The translations under genes and the position numbers were made by a program. The notes below the pieces were generated by a model, which made no database searches, was not told where the DNA came from, and saw nothing but the letters and a program-made list of their open reading frames with translations. A DNA stretch of 64,000 nt from Candidatus Binatus sp. Lineage in GTDB: Bacteria; Desulfobacterota; Binatia; Binatales; Binataceae. Positions 18,066 through 26,200 of the stretch are shown piece by piece (positions within the stretch are counted from its first letter, which is position 1; every line of letters begins with the position of its first letter). The DNA is taken from positions 1 to 64,000 of the forward strand of contig NZ_JAUSKL010000046.1 in assembly GCF_030646925.1 (NCBI RefSeq), read 5' to 3'.

Positions 18066-18749
18066 ATGGCTGATCACGTCGTTTTTCTCTTCGATGTCGA
18101 CAACACGCTGATCGATAACGATCGCATCATCGCCGACATGATGCGTCATCTCGAGCAGGATATCGGCGCCGCGCCGGCCAAAAAATACTGGGAGTACTTC
18201 GAGGAAATCCGCGGCGAGCTCGGCTACGCCGATTACCTCGGCGCGCTGCAGCGCTACCGGATCAATAATCCCCGCGACTTTCACATCGTCTCGGTGTCGC
18301 GCTTCCTGATGAATTATCACTTCGCCAACCGGCTCATCCCCGGTTCGCTCGACGTACTCGAACGTTCCCAGCAATTCGGCGAAATCGCGATCCTGTCGGA
18401 CGGCGACATGGTTTTTCAGCCGCTCAAGGTCGAGCGCTCGGGGCTGGACGACGCCGTCGATGGCAAGGTGATGATCTACATTCATAAGGAGCAGGAACTC
18501 GACGACGTCGCGGCGCGGTACCCGGCCGACCACTACGTTCTGATCGACGACAAGATTCGAATTTTGGCGGCGGTGAAGAAAGTCTGGGGCGATCGCGTGA
18601 CGACCGTGTTCCCGCGCCAGGGACATTACGCGACCGATCTGAAGGAAGTCGCCAAGTATCCAGCCGCCGACGTGATGATCGATCGAATCGATCAGATGCT
18701 CGAGTACGATCTCGCCCGCCTGCGCGCCTCCACCGGCAAAGCGCTGTGA
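18066..18749 (+). CDS. HAD-superfamily hydrolase
   Basis: The 227-residue protein has HAD motif I FLFDVDNTLIDN with both catalytic Asp, motif II LSDGD, a Lys in the motif III region and the acidic motif IV VLIDDKIRI. Residues 20-90 form a helical cap (C1 type). It is a phosphatase-like enzyme of unknown substrate. It stands alone between the molybdenum hydroxylase operon and the amine-dehydrogenase cluster and is divergent from the former. Confidence 0.85.
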   Translation: MADHVVFLFDVDNTLIDNDRIIADMMRHLEQDIGAAPAKKYWEYFEEIRGELGYADYLGALQRYRINNPRDFHIVSVSRFLMNYHFANRLIPGSLDVLERSQQFGEIAILSDGDMVFQPLKVERSGLDDAVDGKVMIYIHKEQELDDVAARYPADHYVLIDDKIRILAAVKKVWGDRVTTVFPRQGHYATDLKEVAKYPAADVMIDRIDQMLEYDLARLRASTGKAL

Positions 18750-18866
18750 GTAGATGGCAGCCGTCGCCTGAGAATGACAACGTGGTGAGCGATCACCCGA
18801 GAAAATCTTCACAAACTCTGAGAGCACGCGCGCGCCGACGGATCGCAAGCTCTCGCGCGCGCCGGT

Positions 18867-19301
18867 CTATTTTTCGGGCGGGCGAATTTTTTGCTCGACC
18901 ATTTCGCCGACTAGTTCCGCGCGCGCTTTCTTGATGTCCATCAGATGATGCGTGCGAGCCTGCGCGATCTCATCGGCTGTGTACGGCTTGAAATCAGCGG
19001 GCAGACGGTCCGTGCTGAACGATTTCAGGATCCAGTTCATCACTGCGGCGGTGTCGGCGTTATTCAGCGCCGACTGCGATACGCCTGGCACCGAGATCAA
19101 ATACTCGCGGCCACCTTTCACCCGCAGAAAATCGGCCGCGTCGCGCAGCGGCGGCGCGGTGCCGGGAATTCCCTCGCCGTGCGGACGATGGCATCCCCAG
19201 CAATTCAGCATATAGAGCTGCTCGGGAGGTTCCGCGAGTGCGAACGTCGGCGCGAGCGCGAGCATCACGACGACGACGATCATCGCGCGCCGGCGCGTCA
19301 T
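18867..19301 (-). CDS. Monoheme cytochrome c of the amine-dehydrogenase cluster (distal)
   Basis: The 144-residue exported protein has a signal peptide (RAMIVVVVMLALAPTFALA), one heme motif CWGCH and a distal Met candidate. Its C-terminal half (LPADFKPYTADEIAQARTHH) parallels that of the adjacent cytochrome (LPKDFTPIAAEEVKQARATP), so the two are tandem paralogues. It overlaps its neighbour by 4 bp (ATGA). By analogy with the cytochrome beside aauBEDA of Alcaligenes faecalis, it may take electrons from the TTQ enzyme; that is inference. Confidence 0.82.
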   Translation of the reverse strand: MTRRRAMIVVVVMLALAPTFALAEPPEQLYMLNCWGCHRPHGEGIPGTAPPLRDAADFLRVKGGREYLISVPGVSQSALNNADTAAVMNWILKSFSTDRLPADFKPYTADEIAQARTHHLMDIKKARAELVGEMVEQKIRPPEK

Positions 19302-19792
19302 GGCGCGGCCCCATCGACAGGATGCGCCTTTTTCAGCTCATTCATCAGCGACTCGCGGAGGCGCGGAAGCTCGGTGGACGAATCCGGCGTGGCGCGCGCC
19401 TGTTTAACTTCTTCCGCAGCGATCGGCGTGAAGTCCTTCGGCAATTTATCCGCGTTGAATTTGGTCAGCACGTAGTTCAACACGTCGGCGATCTCGGCGT
19501 CGGGCAACTGCGCGAACGGCGGCATCAGGCCATTGTAAACGATTCCATCCACATCGACCGGTCCGGTCATGCCGCTGAGCGCAACCTGGATCAGGTACCG
19601 GCGTCCTTGCTTGAGCTTCAGGTCGGCGCCGATCGAGTTTGCCAGCGGCGGATACATCCCCGGCACGCCCTCCGCGTTCAGCTGATGACAGATCACGCAT
19701 CGCGCAATGTAAACGTCGGACTCGGCCGCACGACAGGTTGGCGCGAAGAGAATCAGGATCGCGGGAATCGAAAGTACTGCTCCGAGCCTCAA
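19298..19792 (-). CDS. Monoheme cytochrome c of the amine-dehydrogenase cluster (proximal)
   Basis: The exported cytochrome has one heme motif CVICHQLNAEG, a class-I-like PMYPPLANS region, and a candidate Met ligand in NGLMPPFAQL. A TTG at 19792, 4 bp after the mauA stop, gives a normal signal peptide (RLGAVLSIPAILILFAPTCRA). A TTG at 19813 would add an acidic leader and overlap mauA by 17 bp. Its spacing shows it belongs to the same operon as the amine dehydrogenase. It is the likely direct electron acceptor, replacing amicyanin, for which no gene is seen. Confidence 0.83.
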   Translation of the reverse strand: MRLGAVLSIPAILILFAPTCRAAESDVYIARCVICHQLNAEGVPGMYPPLANSIGADLKLKQGRRYLIQVALSGMTGPVDVDGIVYNGLMPPFAQLPDAEIADVLNYVLTKFNADKLPKDFTPIAAEEVKQARATPDSSTELPRLRESLMNELKKAHPVDGAAP

Positions 19793-19796
19793 CGCC

Positions 19797-20300
19797 TCAT
19801 TTGACTCCGACAATTTCCGCGGTCGAGCAATGATAGACCATCGTCGGCGCGCCGAAGCACCAGATCAGATCGCTGTCGAGTTGCGGACGATAGAGCGGCA
19901 TCTCGCTGATCGTGTTGGCGCAGAGGCATCGCCCGCACGACGTTTTCCCGCAGCAGTCGCGATAGCTGACGATGTAATCGCGGCCGTCGGACGGATGGCG
20001 GCAGGTGCCGACCCACGAAGTTGGCGAGGGAGTCGCGCCGGGCGGGCAATCATGCGAGCCGCCGCCGCAGCAAGTGCATAGAAATCCATCGATGGCGCAA
20101 TATTTCCAATAGTCACACGTCGTGTCGTCCTCGGGGTTGCCTTTGGTATCTTCGGCGCGCGCGGTGGCGGCGACGCGATCGATTGGCAGCAGCGGCAGCA
20201 TCGACGCGCCGAGCAGCATCCGGCCGAGGTAACTCAGAAAACTGCGGCGCGAACTGCGCTGCGCGACGGCGCGAGCCAGGTTCTCGAAAATCTTATCCAT
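19797..20300 (-). CDS. mauA: Amine dehydrogenase light (TTQ) subunit
   Basis: This 167-residue small subunit carries the tryptophan tryptophylquinone cofactor that oxidises primary amines to aldehyde and ammonia in the periplasm. A twin-arginine-like leader (SSRRSFLSYLG) is followed by a 14-cysteine domain. The two cofactor tryptophans are present at W96 (TSWVGTC) and W147 (LIWCFG), as are the maturation aspartates D71 (AIDGFLC) and D115 (YRDCCG), equivalent to W57, W108, D32 and D76 of Paracoccus methylamine dehydrogenase. MauA (methylamine) and AauA (aromatic amine) cannot be separated by eye. It overlaps mauD by 8 bp. Confidence 0.93.
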   Translation of the reverse strand: MDKIFENLARAVAQRSSRRSFLSYLGRMLLGASMLPLLPIDRVAATARAEDTKGNPEDDTTCDYWKYCAIDGFLCTCCGGGSHDCPPGATPSPTSWVGTCRHPSDGRDYIVSYRDCCGKTSCGRCLCANTISEMPLYRPQLDSDLIWCFGAPTMVYHCSTAEIVGVK

Positions 20301-20955
20301 GATGCTGGTTGCCCTTCTCTCCGTTGGCGATCGCGGCCGCTGGCTCCATAGAATCATGCGGATGCAGATTCTTCAGATACTCCTGAATCGAGCCGATTCC
20401 CATCTGCTTCGCCGCCACGATGCTCTCGAGATGCTCGCGCGTATTGACTAATCCTTTGGCCCGCACGATTCCCTCGTGATCGATCAACACTGCATACGGA
20501 AGTTTACTCACTCGGTAGGTCATTCCAAGCTCAGACGATAGTACAAATGAGTATTGCCCAAGTTGGTATTTGCGGATGAATCCTTCCTGCTCAGACGGTT
20601 CGCCGTCGCTGGTGAAAATCAGATCGAGCCATTGCGATTCGGCGGCGACAACCGACTTGACGATCGGCAGAAGTTTTTTGCAAACCGGGCAGGTCGGCGA
20701 GACGAACATCAGGAGGCTGCTCCGCAGGTCGTCGCGCGGCGCGCCGAGAGTGAGCGGTTGATGCGCAAGATCGGTCAACTCGAAGACCGGCGAGCGGTCG
20801 CCAACTTTGGGGCCTTTGTCCATCGTGAGCGCGCCCATCGGCGCGATTCGTTCGTGCAGCACGCCGATTTGCCGAATCAACGCGAGCACGACCGCTGACA
20901 GCGCCAGCACTGCGATCCACAACACGACATGCGAGATGACGAGCGCGTCATGCAT
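20293..20955 (-). CDS. mauD: MauD-like thiol-disulfide protein
   Basis: MauD is needed for folding and disulfide formation of the small subunit. The 220-residue protein has an N-terminal membrane anchor (ISHVVLWIAVLALSAVVLAL), a thioredoxin-like domain with the active site SPTCPVCKKLLP and a cis-Pro region VSKLPYAVLI. The ATG at 20955 lies inside the end of mauE (8-bp overlap), and its own end overlaps mauA, so E-D-A are translationally coupled. The frame is open further upstream, but that part lies within mauE. Confidence 0.92.
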   Translation of the reverse strand: MHDALVISHVVLWIAVLALSAVVLALIRQIGVLHERIAPMGALTMDKGPKVGDRSPVFELTDLAHQPLTLGAPRDDLRSSLLMFVSPTCPVCKKLLPIVKSVVAAESQWLDLIFTSDGEPSEQEGFIRKYQLGQYSFVLSSELGMTYRVSKLPYAVLIDHEGIVRAKGLVNTREHLESIVAAKQMGIGSIQEYLKNLHPHDSMEPAAAIANGEKGNQHHG

Positions 20956-21496
20956 CGGCGATCTCCAGGGCGCGCAGATGCGGCGCGTTGGCAACCAGAT
21001 AATTCGCCGCCGAGTACAACACCGCGAGAGTCGCTGCGGCAAAAGCAATCGTTGCGATATCGAGCGGCGCGAGCGGTCGCTCCGTAGCAGGCAGCATCAC
21101 GATCGCGAGCATCGCGATCATTGCGGCATTGCGCGCGGGCAGCCACCAACTCAGTTGTTGCCGAAGCGCCGGCCCGAAGCATCCGCAATCGATATTGCGG
21201 CGGCCGCGCAGCAGGTTGATCGCGATCGACGCGGTGAAAACGATCAGCAGCATCGAGAGCAGCATCGCGGCGCTACGATGCGTCGCCGGCAGCATCAAGC
21301 CGATTGCGCCGGCGATTTCCGCGATCGGCACTGCGCCTGCGACCAGTCCTGAAATCTGCTCTGGGACGATTCGATAGTTCTCGACTGCGCCGTGAAATTC
21401 ATTCAAGTCGATCAATTTCATTACGGCCGACGCCACGAAGATCAGCGCGAGCGCCACGGAAATCGTCCAGTCGATTGTCGGATCGATCGCGATCAT
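20948..21496 (-). CDS. mauE: MauE-like membrane protein
   Basis: The 182-residue integral membrane protein has five likely transmembrane segments and the MauE hallmark NIDCGCFG in the loop before a membrane helix; the N-terminal part resembles DoxX-type proteins. With MauD it is thought to supply the disulfides of the TTQ subunit. The gene lies 25 bp after mauB and overlaps mauD. Confidence 0.92.
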   Translation of the reverse strand: MIAIDPTIDWTISVALALIFVASAVMKLIDLNEFHGAVENYRIVPEQISGLVAGAVPIAEIAGAIGLMLPATHRSAAMLLSMLLIVFTASIAINLLRGRRNIDCGCFGPALRQQLSWWLPARNAAMIAMLAIVMLPATERPLAPLDIATIAFAAATLAVLYSAANYLVANAPHLRALEIADA

Positions 21497-21521
21497 TGCG
21501 ATGCCACCATGTCGCGCGAGA

Positions 21522-22655
21522 CTACGGCCCGTACGCGAGGAACGGCGTGCCGAGCTGATTCACGACGCCCAAAAATTTGCCATCCGACGCCGTGTATTCC
21601 TCCATCTGCGCTTCTTTTAACGCCAGCGCGTAAACGATCGGGTCTTCGTCCTGGCTTGCGTAGATCGAGTAGGCCGGAGTTTTCAGCGCGATCCGGCTGA
21701 CACGAGTTTTTTTGGCCGCGTCGAAAACCCAGACTTCGTTCCCCGACTGTTTATGCGTCCATTCACCGCCCTGATGCATCAGCACGAAAATGAGTCCTTT
21801 CTTTTCGTTCGCCGCGATCGTCTGCCATCCGCCGGGCCGCCATCCGCTGTCTGTCTCGCCCAGCACCGACCATTCAGGCTCCGCGACCGCCTCCGCGCCC
21901 GACAGATCGAGCACGTGAATCGCGCCGTGATACGAATCGAAATACGCTTTGGTTCCGATCACCGCCGGCTGATCGAACACTGGATCCTTATTCGGATCGA
22001 AGTAGGGCTTGCCCTGCTTTTTTTCCTTGGCGGCGCCGTTGTCGTCGAGCGTAACGATCATGATCGATCCGTCGGCACACATCGAAGAGAACTGGCGATT
22101 GGAGGGCGCGAGCACCTGCACGCATCCGGGCGTATCGATCTCGCCGACGAATTTGCGCGCCTTCAAATCGACCACGCTCACCGACGTGGCGGGCGTCATG
22201 TTCGCGACCAGGAGAAAGCGGCCGTCCGGCGTGACGGCGGTAGTGTCGCGCTTCGGCACGATCAGAATTCGCTTGGGCGGAATCTCAACCTCGGCCTGGA
22301 AATTGAGCGTTTTCGCATCGAAGATCGTGACGACGTCGGTGCGCGTGCCGCGCCATGCGCGCGAGTAGTAGGTATCGATCATGTACATCTCGCGATGGTC
22401 CGGCGAAATTTCGAAGTTGCTCAGGTAGCCGCCGCTCAACTGGCCGAGCATCTTGCGCGTGCTGCCGTCGATGATGTCAAGTTTCGCGACGGTCGTGGTC
22501 GGAAAGCCGGCGTCGAGCACGAACACCCATTTCGGCTCCGGCTCGGGCAGAACTTTGGTCGTCATCTCGTCGGGCGGCAATTGCGCGCGCGCGGGCGCGA
22601 TGAAAGTTGGAATCGCGAGAAACAGCGCCAGCACGATGCTCGATGCTTTAATCAT
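21522..22655 (-). CDS. mauB: Amine dehydrogenase heavy subunit
   Basis: The 377-residue heavy subunit has a cleavable signal peptide (SIVLALFLAIPTFIAPARA) and then a beta-propeller matching MauB/AauB: KWVFVLDAGFPTTTVAKLDI, EMYMIDTYYSRAWRGTRTDV, QGGEWTHKQSGNEVWVFD. It forms the alpha2beta2 enzyme with the TTQ subunit. The ATG at 22655 was chosen as it directly precedes the signal peptide. As first gene of the B-E-D-A operon, its promoter should lie in 22656-22785, where I see no clear hexamers. Confidence 0.93.
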   Translation of the reverse strand: MIKASSIVLALFLAIPTFIAPARAQLPPDEMTTKVLPEPEPKWVFVLDAGFPTTTVAKLDIIDGSTRKMLGQLSGGYLSNFEISPDHREMYMIDTYYSRAWRGTRTDVVTIFDAKTLNFQAEVEIPPKRILIVPKRDTTAVTPDGRFLLVANMTPATSVSVVDLKARKFVGEIDTPGCVQVLAPSNRQFSSMCADGSIMIVTLDDNGAAKEKKQGKPYFDPNKDPVFDQPAVIGTKAYFDSYHGAIHVLDLSGAEAVAEPEWSVLGETDSGWRPGGWQTIAANEKKGLIFVLMHQGGEWTHKQSGNEVWVFDAAKKTRVSRIALKTPAYSIYASQDEDPIVYALALKEAQMEEYTASDGKFLGVVNQLGTPFLAYGP

Positions 22656-22785
22656 AAGAAGTCGGCCCTTCGGTTGAACCTGCATAATATGCGCGGTCGC
22701 GCACGGTCAAGGCAAAGTCCTCGCCGGAAAAAATTGAGGCAGGCGAAATGCTTGCCTCGTGCGAATTGTCCGGCGATCGCGCGGC

Positions 22786-24486
22786 TCAGCGATGCGCGTC
22801 GGTACCGCGCGACACTTCCATCCAGGCCTTGATCAGATCGTCGGCTTCGTCGGGCTCGAGTCGGCCTTCCTTGACCGCGGCGAGGATGTCCATGATCGCG
22901 TCTTCGCTCTTTAGTTTCTCAGTCGCGCCGGGCCTCGCCGACGCCGATGCGGATTTTTCTTCGGCCGCTTTGGACGCAGCGGGCGATTTCGGCGATTCGT
23001 CCTCGCCGCTCGACCATCGCTCGCGCGCCGCGGTGCGGATCGTATCGCGCATCTCGCGCGCCGCCGCACGGACCCGATCGCGCATCTCGCCCCGCGCCTC
23101 GCGCGTACCGCCTCGGACGGCTTGCGAAACCAGTTCGCCGATTTCCTTGCCGAGCCGCGACAATTTTTCGCCTGCGTCGGCGGGTACGGATTTCTCGATC
23201 TCGCCGAATGCGCGCTCGACTTCGCGCAGTCCCTGCGACACGCTGCGTTTGACGTCGCGAATGATTCCAGTCGGCAGCGGGCCGGTGTCCGCGACGAATT
23301 TGCCCGCCGCGTCCATCACGGTGCGCACGAAAGCGGGAACGTCCTCGCCGATTTCGCGCGCCAACTCTTCGAACGGCGCGCCGAAAGCGCGGCCGAAGCC
23401 GCGATCGCCGCGGCCGTGGAAATCACGCTCGCGCGATCCGGCCATCGCGACGATGATGTCGGCGACCTTGGTTTCGATTGTGAGTTTCAAGCGGCCACCC
23501 TCGGCGTTTTCAGCACTCGCGATTTCGGGTCCGATCGTCCCGTGCACGTGATTGCGGCCGCGCCATTTGAATTGCGCGTCGTCGATTCCATAGGTGCGGA
23601 TGCGCCCCCATCCGGACGCCGCGTCGAATTCGATCGACGACTTGTCATCCACATCGACGCTGACTCGCCCGCGGCTTCTGATGCTCCACGATTTGCCCGC
23701 GGGATACGGACCGCTCAGATCGATCGCGCCGCCAACTTCTTCGAGCGTGAGTGCGCCGCCGACTTTTCCGATTCGCACATTGCCGCCGACGAATCCGACG
23801 CCGACTTCCCCGCCGACGCCATCGACTGCGAGCTTGCCGCCGATTTTGCCGGCCCGGAGCGCGCCGCTCAGACTCTGCGCGCGGAGTTTTCCGCCGACGA
23901 CGCCGGCTTCGACCTCGGTCGCGGTTTCGACTTCGAGATTTCCACCGACCAGCCGCGAGATGAACGGTCCGCGGAGTTCATTCAGGCGCACGGCGCCGGA
24001 GATTTTTTCGATTGCGATTTCGCCCTCGACGCCGCGGCAGTAAAAATCGCCGGCGACGCCCCTCAGACTGATCGAGCGCGAGGATTCCACGTTCAGCGAG
24101 CCGCTGATTTTGCGGCCCTCGACGCTGCCGGATTCCTTGAGCGAGAAATTGCCGGCCACCGAGTCGCGAATCGTGACAGCGCCGATTCGCCGCGCGTGAA
24201 AATTGCCGCGCACGCGGGTGAGAAACAGCGGCGCCGCGAAATCCGACGCGTCCAGATTGCCCGCGACATCCTCGACGTCGATCGCGACGCCGGGCGGAAT
24301 CGATATGGTCGCGTTTGAGCGCGTCGAGATCTCGACGACGTTCGCATTGCGGATGATCTCGGGCGCATCACTGGAATCGACTATAACTTTGCCCGATTCG
24401 GACGACTCCGCGCCGCGCAGTTTCAAATTTCCATCGACGCGAACCACGCGGATCGATTCGACGCCTTCAAGAATCGTTTCTGCCAT
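22786..24486 (-). CDS. DUF4097-like beta-repeat protein with C-terminal SHOCT-like helix
   Basis: The 566-residue protein has three parts. Residues ~1-340 are glycine-rich beta repeats of about 20 residues with a V.G.L.V rhythm (GKIGGKLAVDGVGGEVGVGF, VGGNVRIGKVGGALTLEEV), predicting a beta-solenoid. Residues ~350-500 are charged and helical (REMRDTIRTAARER). Residues ~533-558 hold IMDILAAVKEGRLEPDEADD, a SHOCT/LiaX-YvlB-like motif. No signal peptide or membrane helix is seen, unlike many DUF4097 proteins. A closely related motif ends the regulator encoded 29 bp upstream (24516), so the two genes look like a functional pair, perhaps an envelope-stress sensor and effector. Function is inferred only from this. 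Confidence 0.75.
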   Translation of the reverse strand: MAETILEGVESIRVVRVDGNLKLRGAESSESGKVIVDSSDAPEIIRNANVVEISTRSNATISIPPGVAIDVEDVAGNLDASDFAAPLFLTRVRGNFHARRIGAVTIRDSVAGNFSLKESGSVEGRKISGSLNVESSRSISLRGVAGDFYCRGVEGEIAIEKISGAVRLNELRGPFISRLVGGNLEVETATEVEAGVVGGKLRAQSLSGALRAGKIGGKLAVDGVGGEVGVGFVGGNVRIGKVGGALTLEEVGGAIDLSGPYPAGKSWSIRSRGRVSVDVDDKSSIEFDAASGWGRIRTYGIDDAQFKWRGRNHVHGTIGPEIASAENAEGGRLKLTIETKVADIIVAMAGSRERDFHGRGDRGFGRAFGAPFEELAREIGEDVPAFVRTVMDAAGKFVADTGPLPTGIIRDVKRSVSQGLREVERAFGEIEKSVPADAGEKLSRLGKEIGELVSQAVRGGTREARGEMRDRVRAAAREMRDTIRTAARERWSSGEDESPKSPAASKAAEEKSASASARPGATEKLKSEDAIMDILAAVKEGRLEPDEADDLIKAWMEVSRGTDAHR

Positions 24487-24515
24487 GGCTGTTCCTCCCT
24501 CAGTGGCGCGCGCAG

Positions 24516-24914
24516 CTAGTCCTTATCAATGGTGCTTTCGTTCAGCGCGGCCAGCGCTTCCTCGGGCGTGAGTTTGCCCGCCTTCAAATCGGCCAGCACG
24601 GTCCGCCGGCGTGGCGCGGCTTGATCGGGGACATCGTCGCTCGCCGCCTTGCCGGGGTAGCCGAGCGAGCGGATCACGTCGTCGAGGCGCGCGCGAACCG
24701 TGGGATACGAGATGCCGAGTTCGCGTTCGACTTCGCGGATGATGCCGCGGTTCTTGACGAAGACCTCGACGAAATCGATTTGCGCAGGCGTGAGCTTCAG
24801 AAGCGCGGGCATCGCAAAGTCGCCGTCGAGGGTGATCGAGCAGGCGGGGCATCTGAGGCGATTTACCGTGAGGTCGCCGTCGCAAGATGGACATTTAAGG
24901 ATGATTGGCCGCAT
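24516..24914 (-). CDS. DUF2089-family zinc-ribbon/HTH regulator
   Basis: The 132-residue protein has an N-terminal zinc ribbon (CPSCDGDLTVNRLRCPAC), a helix-turn-helix region (VERELGISYPTVRARLDDVI) matching DUF2089, a Pro/Arg linker, and a C-terminal LADLKAGKLTPEEALAALNE motif. It is probably a DNA-binding regulator of itself and the downstream beta-repeat gene. The ATG at 24914 is needed to include the zinc ribbon. There is no ribosome-binding site; the -10 hexamer ends seven bases before the ATG, so the mRNA is probably leaderless. Confidence 0.85.
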   Translation of the reverse strand: MRPIILKCPSCDGDLTVNRLRCPACSITLDGDFAMPALLKLTPAQIDFVEVFVKNRGIIREVERELGISYPTVRARLDDVIRSLGYPGKAASDDVPDQAAPRRRTVLADLKAGKLTPEEALAALNESTIDKD

Positions 24915-24921
24915 TGGTGAT

Positions 24922-24950
24922 ATATTGAATCCAGAAATTAAGATTGTCAA
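24922..24950 (-). promoter_or_regulatory. Promoter of the DUF2089 operon
   Basis: On the minus strand TTGACA (24950-24945), a 17-bp spacer and CAATAT (24927-24922) form a near-consensus sigma70 promoter. Transcription should begin at or within a base or two of the ATG at 24914. Confidence 0.75.
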
Positions 24951-24971
24951 GTATTAAATTGATAATCTTAA
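24938..24971. promoter_or_regulatory. Palindromic operator at the DUF2089 promoter
   Basis: A 34-bp interrupted palindrome, arms TTAAGATT and AATCTTAA with an inner CAA/TTG pair, spans the -35 hexamer. Its AT content stands out from the GC-rich surroundings. Autoregulation by the DUF2089 protein is the simplest reading. Confidence 0.65.
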
Positions 24972-25081
24972 GTTTTAGGCTTGCGGGGAGCTTTTCCCGT
25001 TGAGATCCATCGACTCCGGCAGCCTACGCTCGGGATGACGGAGGATAGCAGCCTCCGCTGGGGAAAATACGTTTGTCTTGC

Positions 25082-26182
25082 TTAGCTTTTTGGGGGAGCC
25101 GGATGCTGCTGGCTCAGGCAATGCACCGAGCCGAGGCCCCATACGAGGTCAGTCGAAGGCACGCCGACGACGCGGCGGCCGGGAAACAATCGCGCGAGCG
25201 TCGCGGCGGCGACGCTGTCCTGCTGGCAGTCGAAAGTCGGCATCACGATGCCGCCATTCGCGATGTAGAAATTCGCGTACGAGGCGGGCAGGCGAGTGCC
25301 GTCGTAGATGATCGCGGGGGGCATCGGCATCGTCTCGATTTGAAACGGGCGCCCATCCTGATCGGTCATCTGCTTCAGCCGATCGAAGTGTTCGCGCAGC
25401 ACGCCGTAATTCTCGTCGGCGGGATCATCCTCGAGCACGGTGACGATCGTGTCGGGCGCGACGAAGCGCGCGAGGTCGTCGATATGCCCGTCGGTGTCGT
25501 CGCCGGCAATCCCGTCGCCGAGCCACAGCACCTTTGCGACACCGAGATAGGTCTTCAGGAAATCTTCGATCTCGGCGCGGGTCAGTTCCGGATTCCGATT
25601 CGGATTGAGCAGGCACGATTCGGTAGTAAGCAACGTGCCCTCGCCGTTGACGTCGATCGAACCGCCTTCGAGGACCATCGGCGCCTCGATCATCTCGAAA
25701 TTGAAACGCGCTCCGAGCTTTTGCGGCACGACGTCGTCGAGATCGAACGCGCCGTATTTCTGGCCCCATGAATTGAATCGCCAGTCGAGCGCGATTTGAT
25801 TCGGTCCGGCGCCCGCGTCGTCGACGCGATTTACAAAGATCGGACCGTGATCGCGCGCCCACGAATCATTGGTCGGTATCGCGAAGATTTCGATGCGCCG
25901 CAAAATCGCATCACCATTCCGATCGATGCGCCGCGCCGCGTCCGCAATCATCGCGCGCACGCCGCCGATTTCCGACTCATCCTGTACCATCAAACGAATC
26001 GCTTCGAAGCTCGCGATCGCGGCGACCATGTGCGCGTAGAGCGGCGGAATCGCGTCGAACTTGCCCGGCCAGGTCTCGACGTTGTGCGGCCAGACGAGGT
26101 AGCAGGCAAGATGCGGCGCCCATTCGGGGGGCATCCGGTACGCGCCAAGCGCGCGGCGATGCTCGGCGGGAATTCGATTCAC
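25082..26182 (-). CDS. aguA: Agmatine deiminase
   Basis: AguA hydrolyses agmatine to N-carbamoylputrescine and ammonia. The 366-residue protein belongs to the peptidylarginine-deiminase-like family: NDSWARDHGPIFV, EGGSIDVNGEGTLLTTESCLLNPNRNP, GDDTDGHIDDLARFV, and the catalytic Cys in GLGSVHCLSQQHP at the C-terminus. It directly follows aguB (18-bp gap), completing arginine-derived putrescine synthesis downstream of an arginine decarboxylase not in this window. Confidence 0.93.
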   Translation of the reverse strand: MNRIPAEHRRALGAYRMPPEWAPHLACYLVWPHNVETWPGKFDAIPPLYAHMVAAIASFEAIRLMVQDESEIGGVRAMIADAARRIDRNGDAILRRIEIFAIPTNDSWARDHGPIFVNRVDDAGAGPNQIALDWRFNSWGQKYGAFDLDDVVPQKLGARFNFEMIEAPMVLEGGSIDVNGEGTLLTTESCLLNPNRNPELTRAEIEDFLKTYLGVAKVLWLGDGIAGDDTDGHIDDLARFVAPDTIVTVLEDDPADENYGVLREHFDRLKQMTDQDGRPFQIETMPMPPAIIYDGTRLPASYANFYIANGGIVMPTFDCQQDSVAAATLARLFPGRRVVGVPSTDLVWGLGSVHCLSQQHPAPPKS

Positions 26183-26200
26183 GGCTTCACGGCTGGCGAT

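Noticed and set aside
21753-22832. 359-codon open frame opposite mauB
   Set aside because: Antisense shadow with low-complexity Arg/His-rich translation.
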